DNA from: Thermoanaerobaculia bacterium
GTDB taxonomy: Bacteria; Acidobacteriota; Thermoanaerobaculia; Multivoradales; JAHEKO01
NCBI GenBank assembly: GCA_947259925.1
Contig: CAMYOG010000002.1
Coordinates: 1 to 64,000 of the forward strand
Direction: 5' to 3'
Length of the DNA stretch: 64,000 nt
Shown: positions 1 through 8,179 of the stretch, piece after piece
Numbering within the stretch: position 1 is the first letter of the stretch
Layout: every line of letters starts with the position of its first letter
The notes under the pieces: generated by a model
Database searches by the model: none
Told to the model about the DNA's origin: nothing
The model's input: the letters and a program-made list of their open reading frames with translations, nothing else
Position numbers and translations under genes: made by a program

Positions 1-263
1 CGGGCGATCTTGGAGTTGACATCGCGCATGAAGCTGGCGAGTTGCTCGACGCTGCGAGGCCTGAGTAGGAGATGGCAGTGGTTCGACAGGTAGATTAGGG
101 CACAGATCTGCATGTCGTAGCGTTGCTGGAGCCGAGCTAGCGCCCCGATGATGATCCCGTTGAGCTGCGAGCTTGGCCGCAGGAGGAATCGCCGCTGGAT
201 CACCCGGCAGGTGATCTCGACCAGGTGGCTGTCGTCGGGTAGGTAGCGCAGTTTTCGCCCCAC
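1..263 (-). CDS. REP-associated tyrosine (Y1/IS200-like) transposase, 5' part only
   Basis: The first 87 codons of a Y1-type single-strand HUH transposase, running off the left edge. Reading starts at a GTG at 263. The N-terminus VGRKLRYLPDDSHLVEIT and the stretch L-S-N-H-C-H-L-L-L (residues 59-67) match the REP-associated tyrosine transposase family. H62 and H64 form the HxH metal motif. The catalytic Tyr would lie beyond the edge. These proteins nick hairpin-bearing single-stranded DNA and mobilise or spread REP-type palindromes. Two tandem copies of a 25-bp sequence sit just upstream (301-352), consistent with its cognate repeat. No upstream ATG was seen in frame, so GTG is the best start. 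The family call is confident; whether the gene is intact cannot be seen. Confidence 0.8.
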   Translation of the reverse strand, partial: MGRKLRYLPDDSHLVEITCRVIQRRFLLRPSSQLNGIIIGALARLQQRYDMQICALIYLSNHCHLLLRPRSVEQLASFMRDVNSKIA

Positions 264-300
264 GTCAAAGAAGACGCGAACGAGGGCTCGTCCCCTTGCA

Positions 301-352
301 GCATTAGGGTGGCACCTCAGTGGGGAAGCATTAGGGTGGCACCTCAGTGGGG
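301..352. repeat. Tandem pair of 25-bp repeats upstream of the transposase
   Basis: Two identical 25-bp units (301-325 and 328-352) separated by two A residues. Each contains GGGTGGCACCTCAG, whose reverse complement includes the short palindromic core GGTGCCACC. They lie directly upstream of the Y1 transposase start. They may be the REP-like substrate of that enzyme or its promoter/operator region. The duplication is seen directly; the function is inferred. Confidence 0.6.
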
Positions 353-560
353 GGGTGGGGGGGCCGTCGCGAGCGTCGACCTCGGCAAGAACGCCCCGTC
401 GTGACGAGGTTTGTCGAGGCTGCCCCAGGGGGTAGTGTCCCAGGGGATTGCGCCATCCGAATGGGTGTTCGTCGGTTGACCGGTCTCGGGTAGGTTTTCT
501 GGCGAAACCTGCGGAGATCGCTCCGAACGGACCGGACCTCCGCACCGAGCAGGAGGCCGT
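353..560 (+). promoter_or_regulatory. Leader/promoter region of the benzoyl-CoA operon
   Basis: About 200 bp without a supported gene between the transposase repeats and had. It contains a small hairpin (AGGTTT at 492-497 pairing with AAACCT at 505-510), a TTGACC hexamer at 476-481 that could be a -35 box, and a good ribosome binding site AGGAGG at 551-556 for the GTG start at 561. No convincing -10 box was found at standard spacing, and no known regulator motif was recognised. Since no regulator gene flanks the operon, any operator here would act with a distant factor. Confidence 0.3.
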
Positions 561-1637
561 GTGTCTTCGAATGGAAATCCCTACGGCTTCCGATTGATCG
601 CGCCGGGCCAGCCGCTCGAACGATGGGAGCTGCCCGCCGCGGCACCGGAGCCGGGACAGGTCGTCGTGCAGGTAGCCGGATGCGGCGTCTGCCATACCGA
701 CGTTTCGTTCGCGGTCGATGGAGTTCCCACCCGTCATCCGCTGCCCCTGGTGCTCGGTCACGAGATCTCGGGCCGGGTCGTCGAGGCGGGAGCGGAAGCC
801 TCGGACTGGATCGGTCGCCGCGTGATCGTACCGGCGGTCGTGCCCTGTGGCTCGTGCGACGCCTGCGCGGCCGGCCGGCCGACGATCTGCCGCCAGCAGT
901 TCATGCCGGGCAATCACGGCCACGGCGGCTTCGCCACCCAGGTGACGGTGCCGAGCTACGGCCTCTGTCCGGTGCCGGAGGAGCTGCCGGAGGGGCTGTC
1001 GCTGGCGCTTCTGTCGGTGGTCGCCGACGCGGTCACCACGCCGCTCGAGGCGATCCAGCGCGCCGGCCTGGCGGCCGACGACGTAGCGGTGTTCGTCGGT
1101 GCCGGCGGTGTCGGCGGCTTCGGCGTCCAGATTGCCGCCGCGCTCGGCGCCGCGGTGGTGGCGATCGACGTCGATCCGTCGCGTCTGGAGCTGGCCTCGA
1201 GCCACGGTGCGACCCTCACCGTGAACTCGGCCGAGCTCGACCGCCGGGAGCTCAAGTCGGCAATCCGAGCCTTCGCGGGCGAGCACGCGGGGGTCGGTCT
1301 GAAGATTTTTGAGACCAGCGGCACCGCCGCCGGCCAGCAGACCGCGTGGTCGCTGCTCGCGCCCGGCGCGCATCTGGCGGTGGTCGGCTTCACGCCCGAG
1401 AAGCTGGAGCTCCGGCTCTCCAACCTGATGGCGTTCGACGCCACGGCCCAGGGCAACTGGGGCAGCTCACCGGAGCGTTACCCGGAGGCGCTGGAGCTGG
1501 TCCTGGCCGGCAAGGTCGTGCTCGAGCCCTACGTCGAGATGCATCCGCTGGACCGGGCGCCGGAGGTCCTCCAGGCGGTGGCCGAGCATCGCCTCGCCGG
1601 CAGGGCGATCCTGGTGCCTTCGGAGCCGGCGAACTGA
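561..1637 (+). CDS. had: 6-hydroxycyclohex-1-ene-1-carbonyl-CoA dehydrogenase
   Basis: A zinc-dependent medium-chain alcohol dehydrogenase of 358 residues. It should oxidise 6-hydroxycyclohex-1-ene-1-carbonyl-CoA with NAD+ in the Thauera-type benzoyl-CoA pathway (cytoplasm). Catalytic-zinc ligands are visible at C44 and H67-E68. The four structural-zinc cysteines are C96, C99, C102 and C110. The Rossmann glycine motif GAGGVGG is at 180-186. The start is GTG at 561 behind AGGAGG. On sequence alone it could be another MDR dehydrogenase. Its position directly before oah, dch and bcrCBAD makes Had by far the best call. It is the first gene of an eight-gene operon, 13 bp ahead of oah. Confidence 0.92.
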   Translation: MSSNGNPYGFRLIAPGQPLERWELPAAAPEPGQVVVQVAGCGVCHTDVSFAVDGVPTRHPLPLVLGHEISGRVVEAGAEASDWIGRRVIVPAVVPCGSCDACAAGRPTICRQQFMPGNHGHGGFATQVTVPSYGLCPVPEELPEGLSLALLSVVADAVTTPLEAIQRAGLAADDVAVFVGAGGVGGFGVQIAAALGAAVVAIDVDPSRLELASSHGATLTVNSAELDRRELKSAIRAFAGEHAGVGLKIFETSGTAAGQQTAWSLLAPGAHLAVVGFTPEKLELRLSNLMAFDATAQGNWGSSPERYPEALELVLAGKVVLEPYVEMHPLDRAPEVLQAVAEHRLAGRAILVPSEPAN

Positions 1638-1650
1638 AAGGAGTCGCAGT

Positions 1651-2754
1651 TTGAAGAACCACGATCTGGTCGATCCTTTCGAGCCGCACGAGATCCTCTA
1701 CGAGCGGCGACCGGTGCTCGACCGCGAGGGCGAGCCGATCGAACGTCTGCACAACGTCTGGATCACGCTCAACAACCCGCGCGAGCTCAACAGCTACACC
1801 ACCGAGACCGTCAAGGAGGTGATCCTCGCCTTCCGCAAGGCGTCCAACGATCGGGCGGCGGTGGCGGTAGTCTTCACCGGCGCTGGAGATCGGGCATTCT
1901 GCAGCGGCGGCAACACCCGCGAGTACGCCGAGGTCTACGCCGGCGCTCCAGGCGAGTACCGGCAGTACATGCGGCTGTTCAACGACATGGTGTCGGGCAT
2001 CCTCCACTGCGACAAGCCCGTGGTCTGCCGGGCGAACGGCATGCGGGTTGGCGGCGGTCAGGAGATCGGCATGGCGTGCGACTTCACGATCGCCAGCGAT
2101 CTGGCGATCTTCAGCCAGGCGGGGCCGAAGCACGGCTCGGCTCCGGACGGCGGCAGCACCGATTTCCTGCCGCTCTTCGTGGGGATGGAGAACGCGATGA
2201 TCTCGGGCACGCTCTGCCGCCCCTGGAGCGCGCACCGGTTCTACATCCTGGGCGGCCTGACCAGGATCGTCCCGATTCTCAAGGTGGACGGCGAGTGGAC
2301 GCCCAATCCGCTGGTGGTCACCGACCGGCATCTGGACGAATGGGGGCGCCTGGCGCTCGGTGAATGGAAGACCGGCGACGAGCGCGCCAGGGGGAAGGAG
2401 ATCCTGCGCTCTGGCACGACCGACCTGAGTCTTCTCGACCAGGCGGTGCACGAGTTGTGCACCGACCTCGTCTACACCATGCCCGACTGTCTCACCAAGA
2501 CCACCGAGAGCCTGCGCAAGCACAAGCTCGAGCACTGGGACCGGAACCGGGAGACCAACCGAGCCTGGCTGGCGCTCAACATGATGACCGAGGCGAACGC
2601 CGGATTCCGGGCGTTCCACTACGGCACCCACGACGAGCGGGAGGTCGACTTCGTGCGTGTCCGGCAGCGGCTTGCCGAGGGCGCACGCTGGAGCGAGGAG
2701 CTGATCCGCGAGGTCGCGCCGTGGGTCGCCGGGGCGGAGAAGGTCGCGACGTGA
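1651..2754 (+). CDS. oah: 6-oxocyclohex-1-ene-1-carbonyl-CoA hydrolase
   Basis: A crotonase-superfamily protein of 367 residues, near the usual length of Oah (about 375). It adds two waters to 6-oxocyclohex-1-ene-1-carbonyl-CoA, opening the ring to 3-hydroxypimeloyl-CoA. The N-terminal extension before the crotonase core (ITLNNPRELNSY), the oxyanion-hole region GAGDRAFCSGGNTREY and the GGGQEIGMACDF turn are typical. Translation begins at TTG 1651 with AAAGGAG about 7 nt upstream. No better in-frame ATG or GTG precedes it. The TGA stop overlaps the GTG of dch. With had and dch it defines the ring-opening branch used with 1,5-dienoyl-CoA, not the Rhodopseudomonas cyclohexene branch. Confidence 0.93.
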   Translation: MKNHDLVDPFEPHEILYERRPVLDREGEPIERLHNVWITLNNPRELNSYTTETVKEVILAFRKASNDRAAVAVVFTGAGDRAFCSGGNTREYAEVYAGAPGEYRQYMRLFNDMVSGILHCDKPVVCRANGMRVGGGQEIGMACDFTIASDLAIFSQAGPKHGSAPDGGSTDFLPLFVGMENAMISGTLCRPWSAHRFYILGGLTRIVPILKVDGEWTPNPLVVTDRHLDEWGRLALGEWKTGDERARGKEILRSGTTDLSLLDQAVHELCTDLVYTMPDCLTKTTESLRKHKLEHWDRNRETNRAWLALNMMTEANAGFRAFHYGTHDEREVDFVRVRQRLAEGARWSEELIREVAPWVAGAEKVAT

Positions 2755-3539
2755 GCGACCACCGCGCCAGACTCGACCTCTCCCACGACGGCCGGGTGGC
2801 CCGGGTGCGTCTCACCGCCCCCAAGGCGAACATCCTCGACCGCGCGATGATCGCCGACCTCGATCGGATCTGCGACTCGCTTACCCAGCATGACGATCTG
2901 GTCGCGATCGTGGTCGAGGCCGAGGGTCCGAACTTCAGCTACGGCGCCAGCGTCGAGGAGCATCTGCCGGGTCAGATCGAGGCGGTGCTCGCCGAGCTGC
3001 ACCAGCTTCTCGGTCGCTTCCTCGAGCTGCCGGCGCCGACTGTCGCCGCGATCCGGGGCGCCTGCCTTGGTGGCGGGCTGGAGCTGGTCCTCGCCTGCGA
3101 CTTGATCCTCGCCGAAGAGGGCGCGACGCTCGGCCAACCGGAGATCCGGCTGGCGGTCTTTCCACCCGCGGCCTCGGCGCTGCTGCCGGCGCGCATCGGT
3201 GCCGGACCAGCGTCGGAGCTGATCTTGACCGGCGCGTCCTGGACCGGCAAGCGAGCGGCCGAGCTCGGCCTGGTGGCGCGGACGGCGCCCGACGGCACGC
3301 TCGACCAGGCGCTCGAGGCCTGGCTGGCCGACGACTTCCTGGAGCGGTCGCCGGCGGCGTTACGCCAGGCGGTGCGGGCGACCCGCCGGACGGTTCGCAG
3401 GGTGCTGGCCCAGGAGCTGCCGGAGCTCGAGCGGCAGTACGTCGACGAGCTGATGCGCGAGCCCGACGCAGTCGAGGGCATCCGCGCGTTCCTGGAGAAG
3501 AGGCCGCCGAGCTGGCAGAGCGGCGGGTCGGAGAGTTGA
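2751..3539 (+). CDS. dch: Cyclohexa-1,5-diene-1-carbonyl-CoA hydratase
   Basis: A crotonase-fold enzyme of 262 residues. It hydrates the dienoyl-CoA produced by benzoyl-CoA reductase to 6-hydroxycyclohex-1-ene-1-carbonyl-CoA. Visible features are the LTAPKANILDRAM N-terminal strand, the oxyanion-hole segment EGPNFSYGASVEEHLP (about 62-77), GACLGGGLELVLACD (about 102-116) and the C-terminal helical trimerisation region. The GTG start at 2751 overlaps the oah stop by four bases (GTGA), giving the family's usual length of about 260. Its own stop overlaps the TTG start of bcrC. A generic enoyl-CoA hydratase is the alternative, but operon position supports Dch. Confidence 0.9.
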   Translation: MSDHRARLDLSHDGRVARVRLTAPKANILDRAMIADLDRICDSLTQHDDLVAIVVEAEGPNFSYGASVEEHLPGQIEAVLAELHQLLGRFLELPAPTVAAIRGACLGGGLELVLACDLILAEEGATLGQPEIRLAVFPPAASALLPARIGAGPASELILTGASWTGKRAAELGLVARTAPDGTLDQALEAWLADDFLERSPAALRQAVRATRRTVRRVLAQELPELERQYVDELMREPDAVEGIRAFLEKRPPSWQSGGSES

Positions 3540-4705
3540 GTACCGAGCTCGCCCAGCTGCTCGAACGGGTCCGTGCCTTGTTCGAGGACGTCGACTTCAC
3601 CGCCGTGCGGGAGTGGAAGGCAGAGGGCGCCGACCGCAAGGCGGTCGGCCACATGCCGATCTACGTGCCGCGCGAGCTGATCCATGCGTCGGGCATGCTG
3701 CCGGTGGGCGTTCTCGGCGGCGGCGATCGCCTGGAGATCATCCGCGGCGACGCCTACTTCCAGAGCTACATCTGCCACATCCCGCGCAGCACGATCGAGA
3801 TGGCGTTGACCGGGCGCCTCGACGCCCTCGACGGAATGCTCTTTCCGTCGATCTGCGACGTGATTCGCAACCTGTCAGGGATGTGGCGGCTCCTCTTTCC
3901 GGATCGCTACGTGCGCTACGTTGACGTGCCGCAGAACTTCTCGCCCGACGTCGGGGGAGCGTTCTGGCGTCAGGAGCTCGAGCAGCTGCTGGACGATTTC
4001 GCCGGGCTGAGCGGCCGGGCCGCCGACCAGGAGGCACTGCGCCGAAGCATCGCGGTCTACAACGAGAATCGGCGGGAGATCGGCGCCCTCTACGAGGCTC
4101 GCAGCCACGAGCCGTGGGTCTATCCCGCTTCGGAGCTCTATCTGGTGGTGCGGGCGGGCAACGTCCTGCCGCCCGAGGAGCACACCGAGCTGGTGCGCAG
4201 CTACCGCCAGCTGGCGGCGGCGGAAGATCGCCACGAGCAGGACCTGAGTCGCGTCGTGGTGGTCGGCACCTTCTGCGAGCAGCCGCCGCTCGGACTGCTC
4301 CTGACCCTCGAGCGGGCCGGGTGCTCGATCGTCGACGACGATCTGCTGCTCGGCCAGCGCTGGCTGACCGACGACGTGTCCGAGGTCGGGGACCCGATCG
4401 AGGCGCTCGCCACCGCCTATCTCGAATGCAGCTGCCAGACCGCCTCGGTCTACCAGCCGGAGGGGCGGCGCGGCGCCTGGCTGGTCGAGTCGGTGCGGCG
4501 CAACCAGGCCGAGGGGGTCATCTTCTGTGCACCGAGCTTCTGCGATCCGGCGCTGCTCGAGCAGCCGATGCTGGTCGATGCGCTCGCCGCCGCAGGCATA
4601 CCGCACACCCAGTTCAAGTACGCCGAGAACACCGGCCAGTTCGCTGCCATCCGCGAGCAGGCCGGCACGTTTTCCGACTCGATCCGCCTATGGAGCGACG
4701 CATGA
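3536..4705 (+). CDS. bcrC: Benzoyl-CoA reductase, subunit C (class I, ATP-dependent)
   Basis: A 389-residue HgdB/2-hydroxyacyl-CoA dehydratase-type protein, the smaller of the two substrate-binding reductase subunits. With BcrB it should hold benzoyl-CoA and a [4Fe-4S] cluster and carry out Birch-type reduction of the aromatic ring. Recognisable stretches are PIYVPRELIHASGMLPVGVLG, the conserved Cys in YICHIPRS and FPSICDVIRNLSGMW, and the C-terminal FCAPSFCDPALLEQP. The start is TTG at 3536, overlapping the dch stop (TTGA). Length matches BcrC/BadD-type subunits. The order bcrC-bcrB-bcrA-bcrD is the same as in Thauera aromatica. Confidence 0.92.
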   Translation: MSTELAQLLERVRALFEDVDFTAVREWKAEGADRKAVGHMPIYVPRELIHASGMLPVGVLGGGDRLEIIRGDAYFQSYICHIPRSTIEMALTGRLDALDGMLFPSICDVIRNLSGMWRLLFPDRYVRYVDVPQNFSPDVGGAFWRQELEQLLDDFAGLSGRAADQEALRRSIAVYNENRREIGALYEARSHEPWVYPASELYLVVRAGNVLPPEEHTELVRSYRQLAAAEDRHEQDLSRVVVVGTFCEQPPLGLLLTLERAGCSIVDDDLLLGQRWLTDDVSEVGDPIEALATAYLECSCQTASVYQPEGRRGAWLVESVRRNQAEGVIFCAPSFCDPALLEQPMLVDALAAAGIPHTQFKYAENTGQFAAIREQAGTFSDSIRLWSDA

Positions 4706-5997
4706 GCCCTGAGACCGGCGCCCCGCCGCGCGAGATCCCGAAGGAGCGCTCGATGCTGCTCCAGAAGGAGATGATCGCCGGACACTATCAAGACCTGGCG
4801 AGCGCGCCCGAGACCGGGCGCAAGGTGGTCTACACCTTCGTCCCCGGCAACCTGACCGAGCTGATGCGCTCGTTCGACGTCCTGCCGGTGCTGCCCGAGA
4901 TCAACGCCCTGCAGTCGGGGATGCGCAAGCTCTCCGGCGACTACATCTCGGAGGCCGAGAAACAGGGCCACAGCGAAGACGTCTGCACCTACGTCAAGTG
5001 CGACATCGGCATGCTCAAGCAGGGCAACGTCGGCCCCACCGGCCAGCCGCTCCCCGAGCCGGACCTCCTGCTGCTCTCGTACACCGGCTGCTTCACCTTC
5101 ATGAAATGGTTCGAGCTGCTGCGGCAGGAGTACGACTGCCCGGTGGCGATGCTGCACGTGCCCTACCAGGCGGACGGCACGATCCACGACCACCACCGCG
5201 CCTACGTCGTCGAGCAGCTCGAGAGCGAGATCATTCCGAAGCTCGAGCAGGTGACCGGCCAGCAGTTCGACGAGGACCGGCTGCGCGCCGAGCTCGAGCT
5301 CTCGGCGGTGGCCGAGGACGACCTCGTCTGGGTGCTCGAGAGCGCCAAGAACGTGCCGTCGCCGATCGACGCCTATTTCGGTGGCGTCTACTACATCGGT
5401 CCGATGTTCACGGCGTTCCGCGGCACGCAGGAGGGCGTCGACTACTACCGCACTCTTCGTGCCGAGATCGAGGAGCGCCTGGCCGCAGGCCGCGGTCCGA
5501 TCACGCCGGACGGCGAGCTCGAGGAGGAGCGCTACCGGCTGGTCTTGGAGGGGCCGCCGAACTGGACCAGCTTCCGCGACTTCTGGCGGATGTTCTCCGA
5601 GGAAGGCGCGGTGGTGGTGGCGTCGAGCTACACCAAGGTGGGAGGGCTCTACGACCGGGGCTTCCGGCACGATCCGAGCCGGCCGCTCGAGACCCTCGCC
5701 GACTACTGCATGGGCTGCTACACGAATCTCGGCCTGCCTTCGCGGGTCGATCTGATCGCCGACTACATCCGCGAGTACCGGGCCGACGGTTTCATGATCA
5801 ACAGCGTCAAGAGCTGCAACTCGTTCAGCGTCGGCCAGCTGCTGATGCTGCGGCAGCTCGAGGAGCGCACCGGGGTCCCCGGCGGCTTCATCGAGAGCGA
5901 CCTGGTCGATCCGCGCTACTTCTCGGCCGCCAACATCAAGAATCGGATCGAGAGCTACCTACAGATGCTGGAGCAGAAGCGGGGGACCGCGGCGTGA
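4702..5997 (+). CDS. bcrB: Benzoyl-CoA reductase, subunit B
   Basis: A 431-residue second HgdB-type subunit, partner of BcrC in the reductase module that transfers two electrons to benzoyl-CoA. It shows the family cysteine-containing stretches VCTYVKCDIGM, LSYTGCFTFMKWFELL, DYCMGCYTNLG and NSVKSCNSFS, where cluster ligands and substrate contacts are expected. The ATG at 4702 overlaps the bcrC stop by four bases (ATGA). The long open frame begins far upstream, but homology starts here. The size fits BcrB/BadE. The stop overlaps the GTG of bcrA, so the four subunits are likely made in equal amounts by coupled translation. Confidence 0.92.
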   Translation: MSPETGAPPREIPKERSMLLQKEMIAGHYQDLASAPETGRKVVYTFVPGNLTELMRSFDVLPVLPEINALQSGMRKLSGDYISEAEKQGHSEDVCTYVKCDIGMLKQGNVGPTGQPLPEPDLLLLSYTGCFTFMKWFELLRQEYDCPVAMLHVPYQADGTIHDHHRAYVVEQLESEIIPKLEQVTGQQFDEDRLRAELELSAVAEDDLVWVLESAKNVPSPIDAYFGGVYYIGPMFTAFRGTQEGVDYYRTLRAEIEERLAAGRGPITPDGELEEERYRLVLEGPPNWTSFRDFWRMFSEEGAVVVASSYTKVGGLYDRGFRHDPSRPLETLADYCMGCYTNLGLPSRVDLIADYIREYRADGFMINSVKSCNSFSVGQLLMLRQLEERTGVPGGFIESDLVDPRYFSAANIKNRIESYLQMLEQKRGTAA

Positions 5998-7316
5998 AGA
6001 TCTTCGTCGGCGTCGACCTCGGCTCGACCACCACCAAGGCGGTGCTGCTCGACGAGCACGGCGAGCCGGTGGGCCGCGGCATCACCAACAGTCGAAGCAA
6101 CTACGAAGTGGCCTCGCGGGTGGCGCGGCAGGAGGCGCTGGTCACCGCGCGGTTCAATCTCGTCCGCGCCGCTCTGGCCGCGGACCCCGAGCTCGAAAGT
6201 GTGGCGGAGGGCTTCCTACCGTTGCTGGAGCGGACCTTCCGGCGCGAGCAGTATCGCGAGCAGCTCGAGCGTCTGCGGGTCGAGCTGCAGAGCGCGGCTC
6301 GCCGCGATCGGCACCGGGAGATCCACGGCGAGCTGCGAGATCTGGTCGATCGGATCGTCGCCGAGATGGACGAGCTCGCCGGTAGGCACTACGGCGCTCT
6401 CGCCGTGCGCAAGAGCGACTTCTTTCGCGATCTGGCCGGCGCTGACTACATGATCCTGGCGGAGCGCTACGCCCGGCCCGGCGAGATCGAGTTCGAGACC
6501 CTGAGCGGTCTCTTCGACCGGGCGATCCTGCCGGTCGAGAACTCGGTCTCAGAGACGTCGGTGGAGGACCTGGTCGGCCGGGCGCTCGACGCCGCTCTGA
6601 CGACGGCGCCGTCGGGGGGCCAAGGCGAGACGGAGCGGCTGGCGGTCGCGGTCGACGAGGCCCGCTCGACCCGGATCGAGGAGGTCTCTTCGGTAGGTAC
6701 CGGCTACGGACGGCAGCGCCTGCCGTTCCCCAAGGAGCAGATCCGCAGCGAGATCCTCTGTCACGGTCTCGGGGCGCACGTCATGTTCCCGGCGACGCGC
6801 ACGGTTCTGGACATCGGCGGGCAGGACACGAAGGCGATCCAGGTGGACGAGAACGGCATCGTCACCAGCTTCCAGATGAACGACCGCTGTGCCGCCGGCT
6901 GCGGCCGGTATCTTGGCTACATCGCCGACGAGATGAACCTCGGAGTCCACGAGCTCGGACCGCTGGCCCAGCAAGCGACCACCTGCGTGAAGATCAACAG
7001 CACCTGCACGGTGTTCGCCGGTGCCGAGCTGCGCGAGCGGCTGTCGCTCGGCCAGAAGCGCGAAGACATCCTGGCGGGTCTGCACCGGGCGATCGTGCTC
7101 AGGGCGATGTCGCTGCTGGCGCGCTCGGGTGGCGTCGAGGAGGAGTTCACCTTCACCGGCGGGGTAGCGCGCAACCCCGCCGCGGTGGCGGCGCTCCATC
7201 AGCTGGTGGCCGAGAACTACGGCGAGCGGACGGTCAACATCTCGCCGGACTCGATCTATACCGGCGCCCTGGGCGCGGCGCTGTTCGCCCTGAGCGCCGA
7301 GAGGAAGGCGGCATGA
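5994..7316 (+). CDS. bcrA: Benzoyl-CoA reductase ATPase/activator subunit A
   Basis: An ASKHA-fold ATPase of 440 residues. With BcrD it couples ATP hydrolysis to electron transfer from ferredoxin into BcrBC. The phosphate-1 motif VGVDLGSTTTKAVLLDE is at the N-terminus. Cluster-ligand cysteines lie in NDRCAAGCGRYLG and INSTCTVFAGAE, and the second nucleotide motif is FTGGVARNP. A large helical insertion (about residues 45-190, rich in Arg/Glu) separates the two ATPase halves. That insertion is characteristic of BcrA/BadF and absent from BcrD. Translation starts at GTG 5994 (GTGA overlap with bcrB). This subunit size argues for the Bcr/Bad type over the Bzd type. Confidence 0.92.
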   Translation: MKIFVGVDLGSTTTKAVLLDEHGEPVGRGITNSRSNYEVASRVARQEALVTARFNLVRAALAADPELESVAEGFLPLLERTFRREQYREQLERLRVELQSAARRDRHREIHGELRDLVDRIVAEMDELAGRHYGALAVRKSDFFRDLAGADYMILAERYARPGEIEFETLSGLFDRAILPVENSVSETSVEDLVGRALDAALTTAPSGGQGETERLAVAVDEARSTRIEEVSSVGTGYGRQRLPFPKEQIRSEILCHGLGAHVMFPATRTVLDIGGQDTKAIQVDENGIVTSFQMNDRCAAGCGRYLGYIADEMNLGVHELGPLAQQATTCVKINSTCTVFAGAELRERLSLGQKREDILAGLHRAIVLRAMSLLARSGGVEEEFTFTGGVARNPAAVAALHQLVAENYGERTVNISPDSIYTGALGAALFALSAERKAA

Positions 7317-8179
7317 GCGTCAACGGCCAGCTGCTCACGGTGGGCGTCGACGTCGGCTCGAGCGCGGTCAAGACCGCGGTGGTGAGGATGCCCGCGAGCG
7401 CCGACGACGAGATCCTCGCCCTGCGGACCGACCGGATCAGGCGGCGGGATCTACGCAAGGTGATTGACGAGGCGTACCCGCTGGTGCTGTCGGAGGCCGG
7501 CATCGACGCGGACCAGGTGGCCTACGCCGCCAGCACCGGCGAAGGGGAGCTGGTCGACTTCCGTCGCGGTCACTTCTACGGCATGACCACCCACGCCCGC
7601 GGCGCCGTCTTCCTCGAGCCGCGGGCGCGGGCGGTGCTCGACGTCGGCGCGCTGCACGCGCGCGCGATGCGTATCGACGCTCGCAGCAAGGTGCTCGGCT
7701 ACCGGATGACCAGTCAGTGCGCTTCGGGCTCCGGGCAGTTCCTGGAGAACGTCGCCCGCTACCTCGGGGTGTCGCTCGAGGAGGTCGGCTCGCTGTCGTG
7801 CAGCGCCCGCTCGCCCGAGCAGGTGTCGAGCATCTGCGCGGTTCTGGCCGAGACCGACGTCATCAACATGGTCAGTCGCGGCATCGCGACCGCGGACATC
7901 CTGAAGGGTATCCACCAGTCGATGGCCGGACGCTACGTCAAGCTCTTGCGGGCGATCGGCGCGGGGGAGGAGCACGTGCTGATCACCGGTGGGCTGGCGG
8001 CCGACACCGGCCTCGCCAACGCCATGCGCGAGGCGGCGGAGAAGGGTGGCCTGGGGATGACCATCCATACCCACCCCGACTCGATCTATGCCGGCGCGCT
8101 CGGCGCGGCCCTCTGGGGAGGGTTCCGACACCGGGTGCTCGCGGGCCGCGCAGCCAAGGTGACCAGGGAGGCGTCATGA
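7313..8179 (+). CDS. bcrD: Benzoyl-CoA reductase ATPase/activator subunit D
   Basis: A compact 288-residue ASKHA ATPase of the BadF/BadG/BcrA/BcrD family that pairs with BcrA to bridge a [4Fe-4S] cluster. Motifs: VGVDVGSSAVKTAVV at the N-terminus, LDVGALHARAM, the cluster cysteine stretches MTSQCASGSGQFLE and SSICAVLAETDVIN, and the nucleotide motif ITGGLAAD followed by PDSIYAGALGAALW. The ATG at 7313 overlaps the bcrA stop (ATGA). It lacks the helical insertion of BcrA, as expected. A GNAT gene follows with a further ATGA overlap. Confidence 0.92.
   Translation: MSVNGQLLTVGVDVGSSAVKTAVVRMPASADDEILALRTDRIRRRDLRKVIDEAYPLVLSEAGIDADQVAYAASTGEGELVDFRRGHFYGMTTHARGAVFLEPRARAVLDVGALHARAMRIDARSKVLGYRMTSQCASGSGQFLENVARYLGVSLEEVGSLSCSARSPEQVSSICAVLAETDVINMVSRGIATADILKGIHQSMAGRYVKLLRAIGAGEEHVLITGGLAADTGLANAMREAAEKGGLGMTIHTHPDSIYAGALGAALWGGFRHRVLAGRAAKVTREAS

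Noticed and set aside
301-352. A CRISPR array
   Set aside because: Only two adjacent units with a two-base gap; no spacers and no cas genes.
476-504. A sigma-70 promoter with TTGACC as -35 box for the bcr operon
   Set aside because: No acceptable -10 hexamer at 16-18 bp spacing; mentioned only as a weak possibility in the leader entry.
331-645. A 104-codon open frame on the minus strand over the bcr leader
   Set aside because: Arg/Pro-rich shadow overlapping the start of had and the tandem repeats; no family resemblance and no ribosome site.
1390-2631. A 413-codon minus-strand frame across had and oah
   Set aside because: Antisense shadow produced by high GC3; low-complexity composition and no motifs, while the plus strand encodes clear enzymes.
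3536-5997. 2-Hydroxyglutaryl-CoA (or lactyl-CoA) dehydratase subunits instead of BcrC/BcrB
   Set aside because: Same superfamily, but two ATPase subunits (one with the BcrA insertion) and the adjacent had, oah and dch fit only benzoyl-CoA reductase.
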